A stretch of 64,000 nucleotides of DNA from Argentina anserina (GCF_933775445.1 NW_026089507.1:1-64000), one strand, 5' to 3'; counted from the stretch's first letter, positions 25,216 to 36,590 are shown. The notes: generated by a model not told the origin, from the letters alone. Program-made: numbers and translations.

Positions 25216-27932
25216 TCCATTGCGTATCTTTACTATTCCAATTCTGTATCTTTTCATTTCTCGTTTGGGTATCTTTCTGTAAGGCTTCTGATGCGAGTTT
25301 CTATTGTGTTTGAGAGTTTTGCAAGTGTGGGAGTGTGTTTCTTTCAAACTGAGTATCTTTACATCGTTTGCGTATCTTTACTATTCCAATTGTGTATCTT
25401 TACATCGTTTGCGTATCTTTACAATTCCAATTGTGTATCTTTTCATTTCTCGTTTCAGTATCTTTCTGTAAGGCTTCTGATGCGAGTTTCTATTGTATTT
25501 GAGAGTTTGGCAAGTGTGGGAGTGTGTTTCTTTCAAACTGAGTATCTTTACATCCATTGCGTATCTTTACTATTCCAATTGTGTATATTTTCATTTCTCG
25601 TTTGAGTATCTTTCTGTAAGGCTTTCTGATGCGAGATTCTATTGAATTTGAGAGTTTTGCAAGTGTGGGAGTGTGTTTCTTTCAAACTGAGTATCTTTAC
25701 ATCGTTTGCGTAGCTTTACTATTCCAATTGTGTATCTTTACATCGTTTGCGTATCTTTACTATTCCAATTGTGTATCTTTTCATTTCTCGTTTGAGTATC
25801 TTTCTGTAAGGCTTTCTGATGCGAGCTTCTATTGAATTTGAGAGTTTTACAAGTGTGGGAGTGTATTTCTTTCAAACTGAGTATCTTTACATCGTTTGCG
25901 TATATTTACTATTCCAATTGTGTATCTTTTCATTTCTCGTTTGTGTATCTTTACATCCATTGCGTATCTTTACTATTCCAATTGTGTATCTTTTCATTTC
26001 TCGTTTGAGTATCTTTCTGTAAGGCTTTCTGATGCGAATTTCTATTGAATTTGAGAGTTTTGCAAATGTGGGAGTGTGTTTCTTTCAAACTGAGTATCTT
26101 TACATCGTTTGCGTATCTTTACTATTCCAATTGGGTATCTTTACATCGTTTGCGTATCTTTACTATTCCAATTCTATATCTTTTCATTTCTCGTTTGAGT
26201 ATCTTTTTGTAAGGCTTCTGATGCGAGTTTCTATTGTATTTGAGAGTTTGGCAAGTGTGGGAGTGTGTTTCTTTCAAACTGAGTATCTTTACATCCATTG
26301 CGTATCTTTACTATTCCAATTGTGTATATTTTCATTTCTCATTTGAGTATCTTTCTGTAAGGCTTTCTGATGCGAGATTCTGTTGAATTTGAGAGTTTTG
26401 CAAGTGTGGGAGTGTGTTTCTTTCAAACTGAGTATCTTTACATCGTTTGCGTATCTTTACTATTCCAATTGTGTATCTTTTCATTTCTCGTTTGAGTATC
26501 TTTCTGTAAGGCTTTCTGATGCGAGTTTCTATTGAATTTGAGAGTTTTACAAGTGTGGGAGTGTATTTCTTTCAAACTGAGTATCTTTACATCGTTTGCG
26601 TATATTTACTATTCCAATTGTGTATCTTTTCATCCATTGCGTATCTTTACTATTCCAATTGTGTATCTTTTCATTTCTCGTTAGAGTATCTTTCTGTAAG
26701 GCTTTCTTATGCGAATTTCTATTGAATTTGAGAGTTTTGCAAGTGTGGGAGTGTGTTTCTTTCAAACTGAGTATCTTTACATCGTTTGCGTATCTTTACT
26801 ATTCCAATTGGGTATCTTTACATCGTTTGCGTATCTTTACTATTCCAATTCTGTATCTTTTCATTTCTCGTTTGAGTATCTTTTTGTAAGGCTTCTGATG
26901 CGAGTTTCTATTGTATTTGAGAGTTTGGCAAGTGTGGGAGTGTGTTTCTTTCAAACTGAGTATCTTTACATCCATTGCGTATCTTTACTATTCCAATTGT
27001 GTATATTTTCATTTCTCATTTGAGTATCTTTCTGTAAGGCTTTCTGATGCGAGATTCTATTGAATTTGAGAGTTTTGCAAGTGTGGGAGTGTGTTTCTTT
27101 CAAACTGAGTATCTTTACATCGTTTGCGTATCTTTACTATTCCAATTGGGTATCTTTACATCGTTTGCGTATCTTTACTATTCCAATTCTGTATCTTTTC
27201 ATTTCTCGTTAGAGTATCTTTCTGTAAGGCTTTCTGATGCGAATTTCTATTGAATTTGAGAGTTTTGCAAGTGTGGGAGTGTGTTTCTTTCAAACTGAGT
27301 ATCTTTACATCGTTTGCGTATCTTTACTATTCCAATTCTGTATCTTTTCATTTCTCGTTTAGGTACCTTTCTGTAAGGCTTCTGATGCGAGTTTCTATTG
27401 TGTTTGAGAGTTTTGCAAGTGTGGGAGTGTGTTTCTTTCAAACTGAGTATCTTTACATCGTTTGCGTATCTTTACTATTCCAATTGTGTATCTTTACATC
27501 GTTTGCGTATCTTTACAATTCCAATTGTGTATCTTTTCATTTCTCGTTTGAGTATCTTTCTGTAAGGCTTTCTGATGCGAGCTTCTATTGAATTTGAGAG
27601 TTTTACAAGTGTGGGAGTGTATTTCTTTCAAACTGAGTATCTTTACATCGTTTGCGTATATTTACTATTCCAATTGTGTATCTTTTCATTTCTCGTTTGA
27701 GTATCTTTACATCCATTGCGTATCTTTACTATTCCAATTGTGTATCTTTTCATTTCTCGTTAGAGTATCTTTCTGTAAGGCTTTCTGATGCGAATTTCTA
27801 TTGAATTTGAGAGTTTTGCAAGTGTGGGAGTGTGTTTCTTTCAAACTGAGTATCTTTACATCGTTTGCGTATCTTTACTATTCCAATTGGGTATCTTTAC
27901 ATCGTTTGCGTATCTTTACTATTCCAATTCTG

Positions 27933-27955
27933 TATAGGGGCAGTAGGTTTCGAAA
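27933..27955 (+). mobile_element. 23-bp LTR-derived fragment in satellite, copy 1
   Basis: These 23 bases are not satellite and are the exact reverse complement of 40914-40936 in the complete LTR. They replace normal satellite between CCAATTCTG and CTGAGTATC. The flanks allow about 3 bp of microhomology at each end (TAT, and AAA before CTGAG), as expected for filler DNA from end joining or template switching. A rearranged satellite junction (CTGAGTATCTTTCTGTTTGAG) follows at once. Confidence 0.8.
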
Positions 27956-29074
27956 CTGAGTATCTTTCTGTTTGAGTATCTTTCTGTAAGGCTTTCTGAT
28001 GCGAGTTTCTATTGAATTTGAGAGTTTTGCAAGTGTGGGAGTGTGTTTCTTTCAAACTGAGTATCTTTACATAGTTTGCGTATCTTTACAATTCCAATTG
28101 CGTATCTTTACATCGTTTGCGTATCTTTACTATTCCAATTGTGTATCTTTTCATTTCTCGTTTGAGTATCTTTCTGTAAGGCTTTCTGATGCGAGTTTCT
28201 ATTGAATTTGAGAGTTTTGCAAGTGTGGGAGTGTGTTTCTTTCAAACTGAGTATCTTTACATAGTTTGCGTATCTTTACTATTCCAATTGTGTATTTTTA
28301 CATCGTTTGCGTATCTTTTCTATTCCAATTGTGTATCTTTTCATTTCTCGTTTGAGTATCTTTCTGTAAGGCTTTCTGATGCGAGTTTCTATTGAATTTG
28401 AGAGTTTTGCAAGTGTGGGAGTGTGTTTCTTTCAAACTGAGTATCTTTACATCGTTTGCGTATCTTTACTATTCCAATTGTGTATCTTTTCATTTCTCGT
28501 TTGAGTATCTTTCTGTAAGGCTTCTGATGGGAGTTTCTATTGTATTTGAGAGTTTTGCAAGTGTGGGAGTGTGTTTCTTTCAAACTGAGTATCTTTACAT
28601 CGTTTGCGTAGCTTTACTATTCCAATTGTGTATCTTTACATCGTTTGCGTATCTTTACTATTCCAATTGTGTATCTTTTCATTTCTCGTTTGAGTATCTT
28701 TCTGTAAGGCTTTCTGATGCGAGCTTCTATTGAATTTGAGAGTTTTACAAGTGTGGGAGTGTATTTCTTTCAAACTGAGTATCTTTACATCGTTTGCGTA
28801 TATTTACTATTCCAATTGTGTATCTTTTCATTTCTCGTTTGAGTATCTTTACATCCATTGCGTATCTTTACTATTCCAATTGTGTATCTTTTCATTTCTC
28901 GTTAGAGTATCTTTCTGTAAGGCTTTCTGATGCGAATTTCTATTGAATTTGAGAGTTTTGCAAGTGTGGGAGTGTGTTTCTTTCAAACTGAGTATCTTTA
29001 CATCGTTTGCGTATCTTTACTATTCCAATTGGGTATCTTTACATCGTTTGCGTATCTTTACTATTCCAATTCTG

Positions 29075-29097
29075 TATAGGGGCAGTAGGTTTCGAAA
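29075..29097 (+). mobile_element. 23-bp LTR-derived fragment in satellite, copy 2
   Basis: This is identical to the insert at 27933-27955, exactly 1142 bp downstream, with the same flanking rearrangement. It was therefore copied with the 1142-bp repeat and was not inserted independently. Confidence 0.8.
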
Positions 29098-30642
29098 CTG
29101 AGTATCTTTCTGTTTGAGTATCTTTCTGTAAGGCTTTCTGATGCGAGTTTCTATTGAATTTGAGAGTTTTGCAAGTGTGGGAGTGTGTTTCTTTCAAACT
29201 GAGTATCTTTACATAGTTTGCGTATCTTTACAATTCCAATTGCGTATCTTTACATCGTTTGCGTATCTTTACTATTCCAATTGTGTATCTTTTCATTTCT
29301 CGTTTGAGTATCTTTCTGTAAAGCTTTCTGATGCGAGTTTCTATTGAATTTGAGAGTTTTGCAAGTGTGGGAGTGTGTTTCTTTCAAACTGAGTATCTTT
29401 ACATAGTTTGCGTATCTTTACTATTCCAATTGTGTATTTTTACATCGTTTGCGTATCTTTTCTATTCCAATTGTGTATCTTTTCATTTCTCGTTTGAGTA
29501 TCTTTCTGTAAGGCTTTCTGATGCGAGTTTCTATTGAATTTGAGAGTTTTGCAAGTGTGGGAGTGTGTTTCTTTCAAACTGAGTATCTTTACATCGTTTG
29601 CGTATCTTTACTATTCCAATTGTGTATCTTTTCATTTCTCGTTTGAGTATCTTTCTGTAAGGCTTCTGATGGGAGTTTCTATTGTATTTGAGAGTTTTGC
29701 AAGTGTGGGAGTGTGTTTCTTTCAAACTGAGTATCTTTACATCGTTTGCGTATCTTTACTATTCCAATTGTGTATCTTTACATCGTTTGCGTATCTTTAC
29801 TATTCCAATTGTGTATCTTTGCATTTCTCGTTTGAGTATCTTTCTGTAAGGCTTTCTGATGCGAGTTTCTATTGAATTTGAGAGTTTTGCAAGTGTGGGA
29901 GTGTGTTTCTTTCAAACTGAGTATCTTTACATAGTTTGCGTATCTTTACAATTCCAATTGCGTATCTTTACATCGTTTGCGTATCTTTACTATTCCAATT
30001 GTGTATCTTTTCATTTCTCGTTTGAGTATCTTTCTGTAAAGCTTTCTGATGCGAGTTTCTATTGAATTTGAGAGTTTTGCAAGTGTGGGAGTGTGTTTCT
30101 TTCAAACTGAGTATCTTTACATAGTTTGCGTATCTTTACTATTCCAATTGTGTATTTTTACATCGTTTGCGTATCTTTTCTATTCCAATTGTGTATCTTT
30201 TCGTTTCTCGTTTGAGTATCTTTCTGTAAGGCTTTCTGATGCGAGTTTCTATTGAATTTGAGAGTTTTCCAAGTGTGGGAGTGTGTTTCTTTCAAACTGA
30301 GTATCTTTACATCGTTTGCGTATCTTTACTATTCCAATTGTGTATCTTTACATCGTTTGCGTATCTTTACTATACCAATTGTGTATCTTTACATCGTTTG
30401 CGTATGTTTACTATTCCAATTGTGTATCTTTTCATTTCTCGTTTGAGTATCTTTCTGTAAGGCTTCTGATGGGAGTTTCTATTGTATTTGAGAGTTTTGC
30501 AAGTGTGGGAGTGTGTTTCTTTCAAACTAACTATCTTTACATTGTTTGCGTATCTTTACTATTCCAATTGTGTATCTTTACATCGTTTGCGTATCTTTAC
30601 TATTCCAATTGTGTATCTTTTCATTTCTCGTTTGAGTATCTT

Positions 30643-31832
30643 TCGAAAATTTCAGAAAACCAAAAGAAAAATTACAAGCCATGGATGAATCACACTTTAG
30701 AAACCTTCTAGGATTCGGCAAGAATGGATTCGATTTGGGAGAGGAGGAAGATGAGCACGGTTTGGTGATGATGGATGAAGGTTTTGTGGCTTGAATTTTC
30801 TGGTTGTGTTTGGGCAGCAATTCGGCTAGCTTTGTGAGAGAATGGAGATCCATTTTATGAAGGGAGGCCGAGCTATATATAGAGGAACCAAGGGAGGAGA
30901 GGCTGCTCGGTTTTGGGCTGCTTGGTCCATCAATACATGGCTGTGATCTCTCCTCAATGAATGCATCGAATGGCTGCCCTTGTTCCTGCGAAAATTCAGT
31001 CTTTATCTCCTTATTTCTCTAGGGTTACATGGGCTGGACTCTCCTTGTATTTTGCTGAATGATAGGCACGGAAAAGCTTCCTTCACAAGCTGAATAGATA
31101 GGGCACGGCTCTCTTTGATTGAATGGAAGGATAGCACGACTGAAACTCCTTCTTTTTCTCTAGATATTATCTCCAAAATTCTGAAATTAATCTCCCTTTA
31201 AAACCTGAATGGTAGCTCGGCATAGGACTCCTTCTCCATGTAGTACACGGCCTCCTTAATTCCCTCCTTGAATTATCTCTTCAAATCTGAAAATAAGAAA
31301 AGAATAACATAAGTAAAAGATAATTCATTCGAAATTCATGTCTTAATCTAGACAATAGTTGTCTTAAAAAGACATATGAAATAGATGAGCTCAACTAGAT
31401 TAGGAAAGTTTCTAATTTGCAAAAAAAGAAACTTACTAGAATAAAAAAGTTACTAGAACAAGGAAGTTCATTTAGGAAAGTTTCGTAATAAGAGTTTGAG
31501 TTCAAGTAGGACTTTCCAAAATGGTACGTTTCCTAGTCTAACAAGGATTCCTAATGCAAACATGACTCTCAAGATATCGCCAATGCGACCAAAACGTCGA
31601 AAGATGAAGACTCCTAATTCAACTAGGTTTCCTAGTCCTATAAGGATTCCTACTCAAACTAGGACTCTAGACCAATTCTTCGTTTTTAACTCGTGTAAGC
31701 ACAAAAACACATCCATAACCATCCAAGACTCCTATTGTGACTCAATGACTCGATATTACAACAATAAGGGTTAAGCAAAGTACAATTGGAGGTAGAAACA
31801 TATTAAGAACGTAGCACAAAGTGCTCCTATCA
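30643..31832 (-). repeat. 3' LTR, truncated (1190 of 2036 bp)
   Basis: It matches 41064-42253 at a constant offset of 10421 with no indel, and I saw no substitution on reading both copies through. It ends CTATCA at 31832 beside the polypurine tract. At 30643 it fuses directly to satellite (GTATCTTTC then GAAAATTTC), with TC as junction microhomology. The missing part is the end of R and U5 in element sense. The TATA box survives at 30881-30874. Confidence 0.93.
30874..30881 (-). promoter_or_regulatory. TATA box of truncated 3' LTR, facing the satellite
   Basis: This is the same TATATATA as in the 5' LTR. Transcription from it would run leftwards, through about 200 bp of remaining LTR and into the satellite from 30642 down. 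Confidence 0.5.
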
Positions 31833-31846
31833 ACTACCCCACACTT
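31833..31846 (-). other. Polypurine tract
   Basis: On the minus strand AAGTGTGGGGTAGT directly precedes the LTR start TGATAG. This is the position and composition of the plus-strand primer in Ty3/gypsy elements; plant elements of this lineage commonly have an AGTGTGGGG-type tract. Confidence 0.8.
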
Positions 31847-33636
31847 GGCTTTTGCTAGTCCCTTAGCAAAACAAAACAAAACTACACAAAACTCTATTGC
31901 CCCTAAATGATTGTCTCAGAATCTCAAAACACATAGCTTTCAAGTTTAAGCATTTGAATGTAAGCACATAAATTCCAAGTTTCATAAACATGTTTCATAG
32001 TATGAATAAGTAAGAAATGAGACAATAGGCACATAACATGTTTAGTCAATCCAATCCTCCTCACAAGGCATACTCTCTTCTTTTCACTCAGATTCATGGT
32101 TATGATTCACACACAAGTATATGCAAGAGAAAGGATAATAAAGCATCAAATATCCTGCATATTTCATCAAATGAAAGCACTTTGTGAATAACAAAAGGAA
32201 AACCTCATTTAACAACTAAGTGCACAAATGGACCAAAACCATATGCTCAACTCTTGTGATCGTCTCCACAAACCAAGATTTGCTCATTTTAAGAATCATT
32301 AGGATCATTTGATAAGGGTGAATGGTTAGGCTTAGCTAAAGGCATGGAATATCAAGGAATCACAAAGGTAATCCTATAGACTTAGCAGAGTAAACACCAT
32401 CCTTATGACACCACACACCATCAATGGCCAAATATAACAAGTTGGGCCCAAACATCATTCTAACCACAAAATGAACATGGACAAAGGTCAAATAAACTTT
32501 TTTAGACCTTCAATTCAACTCAACTCCAAATCACAAATGGAAGACAACATCTTTTCTTTCCTTTTCATGTATTGCCGATCTCATCATTTTTTCATTCATC
32601 ATCATTTTTTTCTTTTCTTTTTTTTTCGGCATTTGCTTAAAAGCTTGTTCATATTTTCTTTTCTCATGTCTTCCACCCCACACTTATTTCATGCATCATC
32701 ACAACATCATCTCAAAAATAGTTCTGCCAAGTCTATAGGACAAGGTAGAGATAACTATACTAAGCATGGAGATAATATAGGTGATGAAGAAAAGGCTCAA
32801 TGTAGGCTCAAATGGGGTTCAATTAAGGGGTCCCAAACAGGGCACATATAGGGATACATGGCTGTTTGGCTAAAGTGGTGGTAATCCTAGAAATGATCCA
32901 TAAATCCCTTTCAAAATCAGAGCATTTTATGACTTAAAAGTTTCAACAATCACAAAAGATGAGTTCTAGTAAATTCTAGAGTCCATTAAAAGCTACGGCA
33001 CATAGTCATTGAATATGCAAAGAATAATGAGGTTCACAAAACAATCACGAAATTTCATATTATCACTCAAGAAGAAAGCATATATAGGCTCAAAAACTCA
33101 CAGGTTGTTATGGACTTAAACTAACCAAACATGTATGTCATATTACATTCAATCAACTCTCACATGTTCATACCAAATCCACATTATCAATGAAACTTAC
33201 AATTCAATTCTTATGAAATGCAAAACCATCATCTATGCATTTTAGAGACATAATCATCCTAGACCTTTAGGGGCATCCTAAGACTCAAAACAACACATTT
33301 TTTTCGAATTTTCTAACATTTTTTCGATTTTTTTTTTCTTTCTTTTTTTTCGTTTTTTAACATGAAATCAAAGCAAAAATCAGCAAACAATGATCATGCA
33401 ACCCTACCCCACACTTAGAAAATTACATTGTCCTCAATGTAAGCTCAATAATCAGAATGTAATTCATAAGTAGAGAATAAGATCACACATCAATACATAT
33501 ACAATTCAACCATAAGAGTGAAGGGATAAGAAAATGCAAACTCCCGTAGACGACTCCTCCACAGGTACGGTTGAAATGGGTTGCCTCCCATGCAGCGCTT
33601 GAGTTTTAAAGTCTCTCAGCCTAGACTCTCTCATGC
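31847..33636 (-). other. Long non-coding 3' region of the element
   Basis: About 1.8 kb between the integrase stop and the polypurine tract. I see no env-like ORF, membrane protein or RNase H copy. It is A/T-rich, with pyrimidine-rich tracts on the plus strand near 32550-32640 and 33290-33360. It contains two further copies of the polypurine-tract core (32675-32685 and 33404-33416). In some Athila-lineage elements an env-like gene occupies this place, so this one may have lost it. Confidence 0.75.
33404..33439 (-). other. Internal polypurine-like tract with adjacent inverted repeat
   Basis: Plus-strand 33404-33416 is identical over 13 bases to the true polypurine tract (31834-31846). Ten bases further lies CATTGTCCTCAATG (33426-33439), a 5-bp stem with a 4-base loop. 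On the element strand the order is CATTGAGGACAATG and then AAGTGTGGGGTAG, about 0.2 kb after the integrase stop. It could act as a central polypurine tract or mark an ancestral 3' end; both are inferences. Confidence 0.55.
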
Positions 33637-34857
33637 TCATACTTCTTTTGGCGCAACTCTCACACTCGTCTCCTCATACGTGTGCTCCTCAAAAGGTTCA
33701 TAGTAGGGCTTAAGTCGATGCCCATTCACCTTGAATGTCTGACCTGTTTTGTCACTTTTAATTTCAATAGCACCATGAGCAAACACATTAGTAACAACAA
33801 ATGGACCAACCCAACGAGAACGTAATTTGCCAGGAAAAAGTTTAAGTCTAGAATGGAATAAAAGAACTTTTTGACCAACTACAAACTCTTTCCCACGAAT
33901 CATCTTGTCATGATAAGCTCTCGTTTTCTCCTTGTAAATCCATGCAGCATCATAGGCGTCATTTCTTATCTCTTCAAGCTCATTGAGCTGCAATTTCCTA
34001 TGAAGACCAGCTGCATCCTTGTCCATGTTGAATGTCTTCACCGCCCACCATGCTCTGTGCTCTAACTCCACTGGAAGGTGACATGCCTTCCCATACACCA
34101 ATCTGAACGGTGACATCCCAATAGGCGTCTTATACGCAGTCCTGTAGGCCCATAATGCATCATCTAATCGATCACTCCAATCCTTCCTTGTTGGACCTAC
34201 AGTCTTCTCCAGAATTCCCTTGATCTCTCTGTTGGACACTTCTGCCATGCCACTTGTTTGAGGATGATATGGTGTCGAAACCTTGTGGGTTACTCCATAC
34301 TTCTTAAGCAATGCCTCAATTGTCCGGTTGCAGAAATGAGAACCTCCATCACTTATCAAAACTCTTGGTACTCCAAACCTGCAGAATATGTTAGTTCTCA
34401 AGAAACCTGCAACCACTTTCGAATCATTAGTTCGGGTGGCTTTTGCTTCCACCCACTTCGACACATAATCAACAGCTAACAAGATATACAAGAAACCTCT
34501 AGATGAAGGAAATGGACCCATGAAATCAATGCCCCACACATCAAAAATTTCGACAATTATAATGGGGGATAAGGGCATTTGATCTCTCTTACCAATATTA
34601 CCAGTCCGTTGACACCTATCACAAGAAACACAAAACAAATATGCATCCTTGAAAATAGAAGGCCAATAGAAACCACATTCCAACACCTTTAAAGCTGTTC
34701 TACGAGGCCCAAAATGACCTCCACATGCCTCACTATGACAGAAGTTAAGAATCGTCCTATGCTCATTCTCTGGGACACATCTCCTAATGACTTGATCACT
34801 ACATTGTTTCCATAAATACGGTTCATCCCAAATATAGTATCTAGCCATTTTCTTCAA
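33637..34857 (-). pseudogene. Integrase of Athila-like element, out of frame with RT
   Basis: This 406-codon open frame begins at a TTG, so its start is not a convincing AUG; the first in-frame ATG is three codons later. The zinc-binding HHCC motif is complete (H41, H48, C79, C82). The DDE core has D111 (WGIDFMGPF), D170 (LISDGGSHF) and E206 ([12 protein letters not shown]). A C-terminal GPY/F-type region ([10 protein letters not shown], about 346-355) precedes [12 protein letters not shown]; no chromodomain is visible. The protein would insert the cDNA into the genome. Its frame is -1 relative to RT and the two open frames overlap by only about 25 bases, with no canonical slippery heptamer. 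The linker normally found between DHLSR and the HHCC domain is almost absent. A small deletion is therefore the likely cause, which is why I mark the gene as disrupted although all its domains are present. Confidence 0.85.
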
Positions 34858-36590
34858 TTTAACCTCATTAGCACGATCCTACTCAAATGATCAGCCACCA
34901 CATTCTCACTTCCCTTCTTGTCTCGAATCTCAAGGTCAAACTCTTGAATCAATAGAATCCATCGGATCAATCTGGGCTTAGCATCCTTCTTTGTCATCAA
35001 ATACCTTAAGGCTGCATGGTCAGAATACACAACAACTTTAGAATGCAAAAGATATGATCGAAATTTGTCTAAAGCAAATATTACAGCCAAAAGTTCTTTT
35101 TCCGTAGTCGAATAATTCATCTGGGCCTCATTAAGAGTCCTAGACGCATAGTAGATCACTACGGGCTTCTTTTCTCTTCTTTGGCCCAACACCGCCCCAA
35201 CTGCATAATCCGAAGCATCGCACATCAACTCAAAGGGCAGGTTCCAATCCGGAGGACAAATGATGGGTGCACTAGTCAACAACTCCTTCAACTTCACAAA
35301 CGCTTTTTCACATGCATCATCCCATATGAACGGCATATCCTTCTGCAATAGGGTACACATAGGTCTCGCCACCATGGAAAAATCCTTGATGAATCTCCTA
35401 TAAAATCCTGCATGACCAAGGAAAGAACGAACCTCTCTCACAGTTGTGGGAGAGGGTAAGTGATGCACAATATCAACCTTAGCCTTGTCTACCTGAATAC
35501 CCTTAGCAGATACAATATGTCCCAAAACTATCCCTTGATTAACCATGAAGTGGCATTTTTCCCAATTAAGCACAAGGTTAGTTTCTACACACCTTTTCAA
35601 TATTAACTCTAAATTCTCTAAACATGCATCAAAGTTTTTACCATAAACACTAAAGTCATCCATAAAAACTTCAATGATATTTTCGATAAAATCAGAGAAA
35701 ATAGCAAGCATACATCGCTGAAACGTACCTGGTGCGTTGCACAACCCAAAGGGCATGCGTCGATAGGCAAAAGTGCCAAATGGACATGTAAATGTCGTCT
35801 TCTCTTGATCTTCCGGATGAATGCATATCTGGTTGTAGCCACTATACCCATCTAGAAAGCAAAAGAACTCGTGCCCGGCCAATCTTTCCAACATCTGGTC
35901 CATGAACGGCAAAGGCATGTGATCCTTGCGTGTTGTAGCATTCAGCTTCCTATAATCAATGCACATCCTATGACCGGTCACCAATCTCTGGGGTACTAAC
36001 TCATTCGCCTCATTTTTCACAACAGTCACCCCACTCTTCTTAGGCACAACTTGCACTGGCGAAATCCACCGACTGTCCGAGATGGGATAGATCACTCCAC
36101 AATCAAGCAGCTTGATCACCTCATCTTTCACGATTTTCATCATTGGTGGGTGCAATCTCCTTTGAGCATCACGTGTAGGCTTGGCGCCATCCTCTAATAG
36201 TATCCTATGAACACAAGTTGTAGGGCTGATTCCCTTGATATCCGCCAAAGTCCATCCAATAGCGGTCTTGTTCCTCTTAAGCACATCAATCAATCTAGCT
36301 TCCTGCTGCTCACTCAGCGTTGATGACACAATAACTGGTAGAGTATCATCCTTTCCAAGGTACACATACTTCAAATGATCTGGAAGCTGCTTCAAATCTA
36401 ACTTTGGGGCCTGAACCACAGATGGTAACAATTTGTTAGTGGAAATGGGAATTGACAAGAAAGAGGGATACCTTTTGAACGGTTGAGCTTCAAGCTCACA
36501 AAGAATTTCGAAAATCTTGGGCTCAAGATCAGCCCACTCCTCTCTTGGGACACGGTCCCCATGCTTGTCAAATCCGGCCCCTTGCTCCAT
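34854..36590 (-). CDS. Reverse transcriptase-RNase H of Athila-like element
   Basis: The 578 residues are counted from the first ATG (36590). The frame is open back to the UAG at 36602, so real synthesis probably comes by readthrough from gag-protease. The RT domain spans about residues 140-360: PVQVVPKK, the CIDYRKLN motif at 210-217, [11 protein letters not shown] with catalytic D247, and FMDDFSVY with D311 and D312. The RT connection follows ([18 protein letters not shown] near 384-401). RNase H covers about 452-570 with D458 ([13 protein letters not shown]), E497 or E499 (TEKELLAV), D524 ([10 protein letters not shown]) and D567 (VADHLSR). All catalytic residues are present. RT copies the RNA and RNase H removes the template. 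The ORF stops at TGA (34854-34856) shortly after VADHLSRI, where related elements run on into integrase. Confidence 0.93.
   Translation of the reverse strand: MEQGAGFDKHGDRVPREEWADLEPKIFEILCELEAQPFKRYPSFLSIPISTNKLLPSVVQAPKLDLKQLPDHLKYVYLGKDDTLPVIVSSTLSEQQEARLIDVLKRNKTAIGWTLADIKGISPTTCVHRILLEDGAKPTRDAQRRLHPPMMKIVKDEVIKLLDCGVIYPISDSRWISPVQVVPKKSGVTVVKNEANELVPQRLVTGHRMCIDYRKLNATTRKDHMPLPFMDQMLERLAGHEFFCFLDGYSGYNQICIHPEDQEKTTFTCPFGTFAYRRMPFGLCNAPGTFQRCMLAIFSDFIENIIEVFMDDFSVYGKNFDACLENLELILKRCVETNLVLNWEKCHFMVNQGIVLGHIVSAKGIQVDKAKVDIVHHLPSPTTVREVRSFLGHAGFYRRFIKDFSMVARPMCTLLQKDMPFIWDDACEKAFVKLKELLTSAPIICPPDWNLPFELMCDASDYAVGAVLGQRREKKPVVIYYASRTLNEAQMNYSTTEKELLAVIFALDKFRSYLLHSKVVVYSDHAALRYLMTKKDAKPRLIRWILLIQEFDLEIRDKKGSENVVADHLSRIVLMRLN

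Larger units (their letters stand above)
27575..29858. repeat. 1142-bp higher-order repeat, two copies carrying an LTR fragment
   Basis: Copies at 27575-28716 and 28717-29858 match at a 1142-bp offset. Each begins with a GAGCTTC monomer and includes ACATAGTTTGCG and CTTTTCTATTCC variants and an ATGGGAG monomer. Each contains the same non-satellite insert (27933-27955 and 29075-29097) that matches the retrotransposon LTR. A shorter related copy without the insert follows at 29859-30642. Confidence 0.85.
1..30642. repeat. Tandem satellite array, left arm (190-bp family)
   Basis: The segment is continuous head-to-tail satellite with no other sequence apart from two 23-bp inserts listed separately. 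By hand count the consensus 190-bp monomer on the + strand has 89 T, 36 A, 35 G and 30 C (34% GC). Each monomer has a roughly 62-bp head starting ATGCGAGTTTC and then six GTATCTTT-headed sub-units. A 41-bp module (ACATCGTTTGCG plus ACTATTCCAATT) is present once, twice or, more rarely, three times, giving about 149, 190 or 231 bp. A one-base T difference (CTTCTGATG or CTTTCTGATG) gives 1-bp shorter forms. The array runs off the left edge of the window. A pericentromeric or other heterochromatic location is inferred from the structure and from the Athila insertion. I do not recognise the family. Confidence 0.97.

Noticed and set aside
1..30642. Dozens of plus-strand ORFs of 66-239 codons in the satellite
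   Set aside because: They are repeats of one another, rich in F, Y, S and C, broken by every 190-bp unit, and follow the satellite period. They are by-products of a T-rich repeat with few stops.
30638..30650. Target-site duplication at the left end
   Set aside because: The left LTR terminus is missing, so the bases next to it are a deletion junction and cannot be compared with AGCTT at the right.
31496..31774. 92-codon ORF in the left LTR, identical at 41917-42195
   Set aside because: It lies in U3 on the strand opposite to the element, has low-complexity composition and no family match that I recognise.
32471..32851. 126-codon plus-strand ORF in the 3' region, considered as an env-like or antisense gene
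   Set aside because: It is antisense to the element, made of homopolymer-rich codons (H/F runs from pyrimidine tracts), and has no signal or domain that I can support.
31847..33636. env-like gene
   Set aside because: No open frame of useful length on the element strand, and no membrane segment.
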